NCBI GenBank assembly: GCA_003452695.1
Contig: DMNP01000420.1
Span: 1 to 5,354 of the forward strand
Direction of reading: 5' to 3'
DNA from: Eggerthellaceae bacterium
GTDB lineage: Bacteria; Actinomycetota; Coriobacteriia; Coriobacteriales; Eggerthellaceae
Length of the DNA stretch: 5,354 bases
The first letter of the stretch is position 1; each line of letters starts with the position of its first letter. Of this stretch, positions 5,328-5,354 are shown piece by piece. The notes beneath the pieces were generated by a model, which was given only the letters and a program-made list of their open reading frames with translations, ran no database searches and was not told the DNA's origin. The position numbers and the translations under genes are program-made.

Positions 5328-5353
5328 TTCTCTATGTTAAACCACTGTTGACA
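5243..5353 (-). CDS. Possible 3' end of an unidentified minus-strand ORF running off the right edge
   Basis: On the minus strand one frame is open from the right edge for 36 codons to a TAA at 5243-5245, while the other two frames stop within about 25 bases. The peptide ends in AYRENGGPYYPSSGF and has ordinary protein-like composition. I do not recognise it. In AT-rich DNA 36 open codons can occur by chance, and the frame overlaps one arm of the inverted repeat at 5189-5327, so this is weak. Confidence 0.2.
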   Translation of the reverse strand, partial: CQQWFNIEKLLDFSAENNAIFAYRENGGPYYPSSGF

Positions 5354-5354
5354 T

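Larger units (their letters stand above)
4974..5354. other. Downstream region of fumarase alpha, no supported complete gene
   Basis: The first 140 nt are dominated by the 17-bp array. From about 5150 the sequence turns AT-rich and contains the inverted repeat at 5189-5327. No strong Rho-independent terminator follows the alpha gene. The T-run at 5158-5162 is preceded only by a weak five-pair stem, AGAGG with CCTTT. The abrupt composition change suggests a junction with foreign or regulatory DNA. Confidence 0.5.

Overview
The window is GC-rich, actinobacterial-looking DNA with an AT-rich tail on the right (about 5150-5354). The gene set points to an anaerobic, gut-type actinobacterium, most likely a member of the Coriobacteriia such as the Eggerthellaceae. 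The evidence is a two-subunit oxygen-labile class I fumarase, a thymidylate kinase - DNA polymerase III delta' - RicT run, high GC and Cys-rich proteins. The assignment to class is inference; no rRNA or other phylogenetic marker is present.

Layout, left to right. Positions 1-3417 hold four minus-strand genes that look like one transcription unit read right to left: a fumarase beta subunit (3417-2539), thymidylate kinase tmk (2490-1744), DNA polymerase III delta' holB (1740-610) and the 5' part of ricT (632-1, running off the left edge). tmk and holB are 3 nt apart, and ricT starts 23 nt inside the end of holB with a strong Shine-Dalgarno. Positions 3418-4121 form a roughly 700-nt divergent intergenic region with no convincing gene. 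It holds a candidate promoter for the minus-strand unit, a GC-rich hairpin in that unit's leader, a long wobble-rich inverted repeat (3781-3969) and a bulged hairpin (3998-4035). Positions 4122-4973 hold the plus-strand fumarase alpha subunit, possibly translated from a leaderless message. Positions 4974-5354 contain seven tandem 17-bp repeats (4995-5113), then AT-rich DNA with an imperfect 30-nt inverted repeat (5189-5327), possibly overlapping the 3' end of a minus-strand ORF that continues past the right edge.

How the genes work together. The alpha and beta chains should assemble into one [4Fe-4S] fumarate hydratase interconverting fumarate and malate, but here they are divergently transcribed rather than adjacent in one operon. 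The beta chain also carries an in-frame octapeptide-repeat insert rich in Cys and Glu, encoded by a 24-bp tandem repeat. The other three genes are replication and RNA-maturation housekeeping: tmk supplies dTDP, holB is part of the clamp loader, and ricT is a PSP1-family Fe-S protein. No defence system, CRISPR array, transposase, tRNA or rRNA is visible. The most unusual items are the repeat-expanded fumarase beta subunit, the divergent arrangement, the structured intergenic element and the two repeat structures downstream of the alpha gene.
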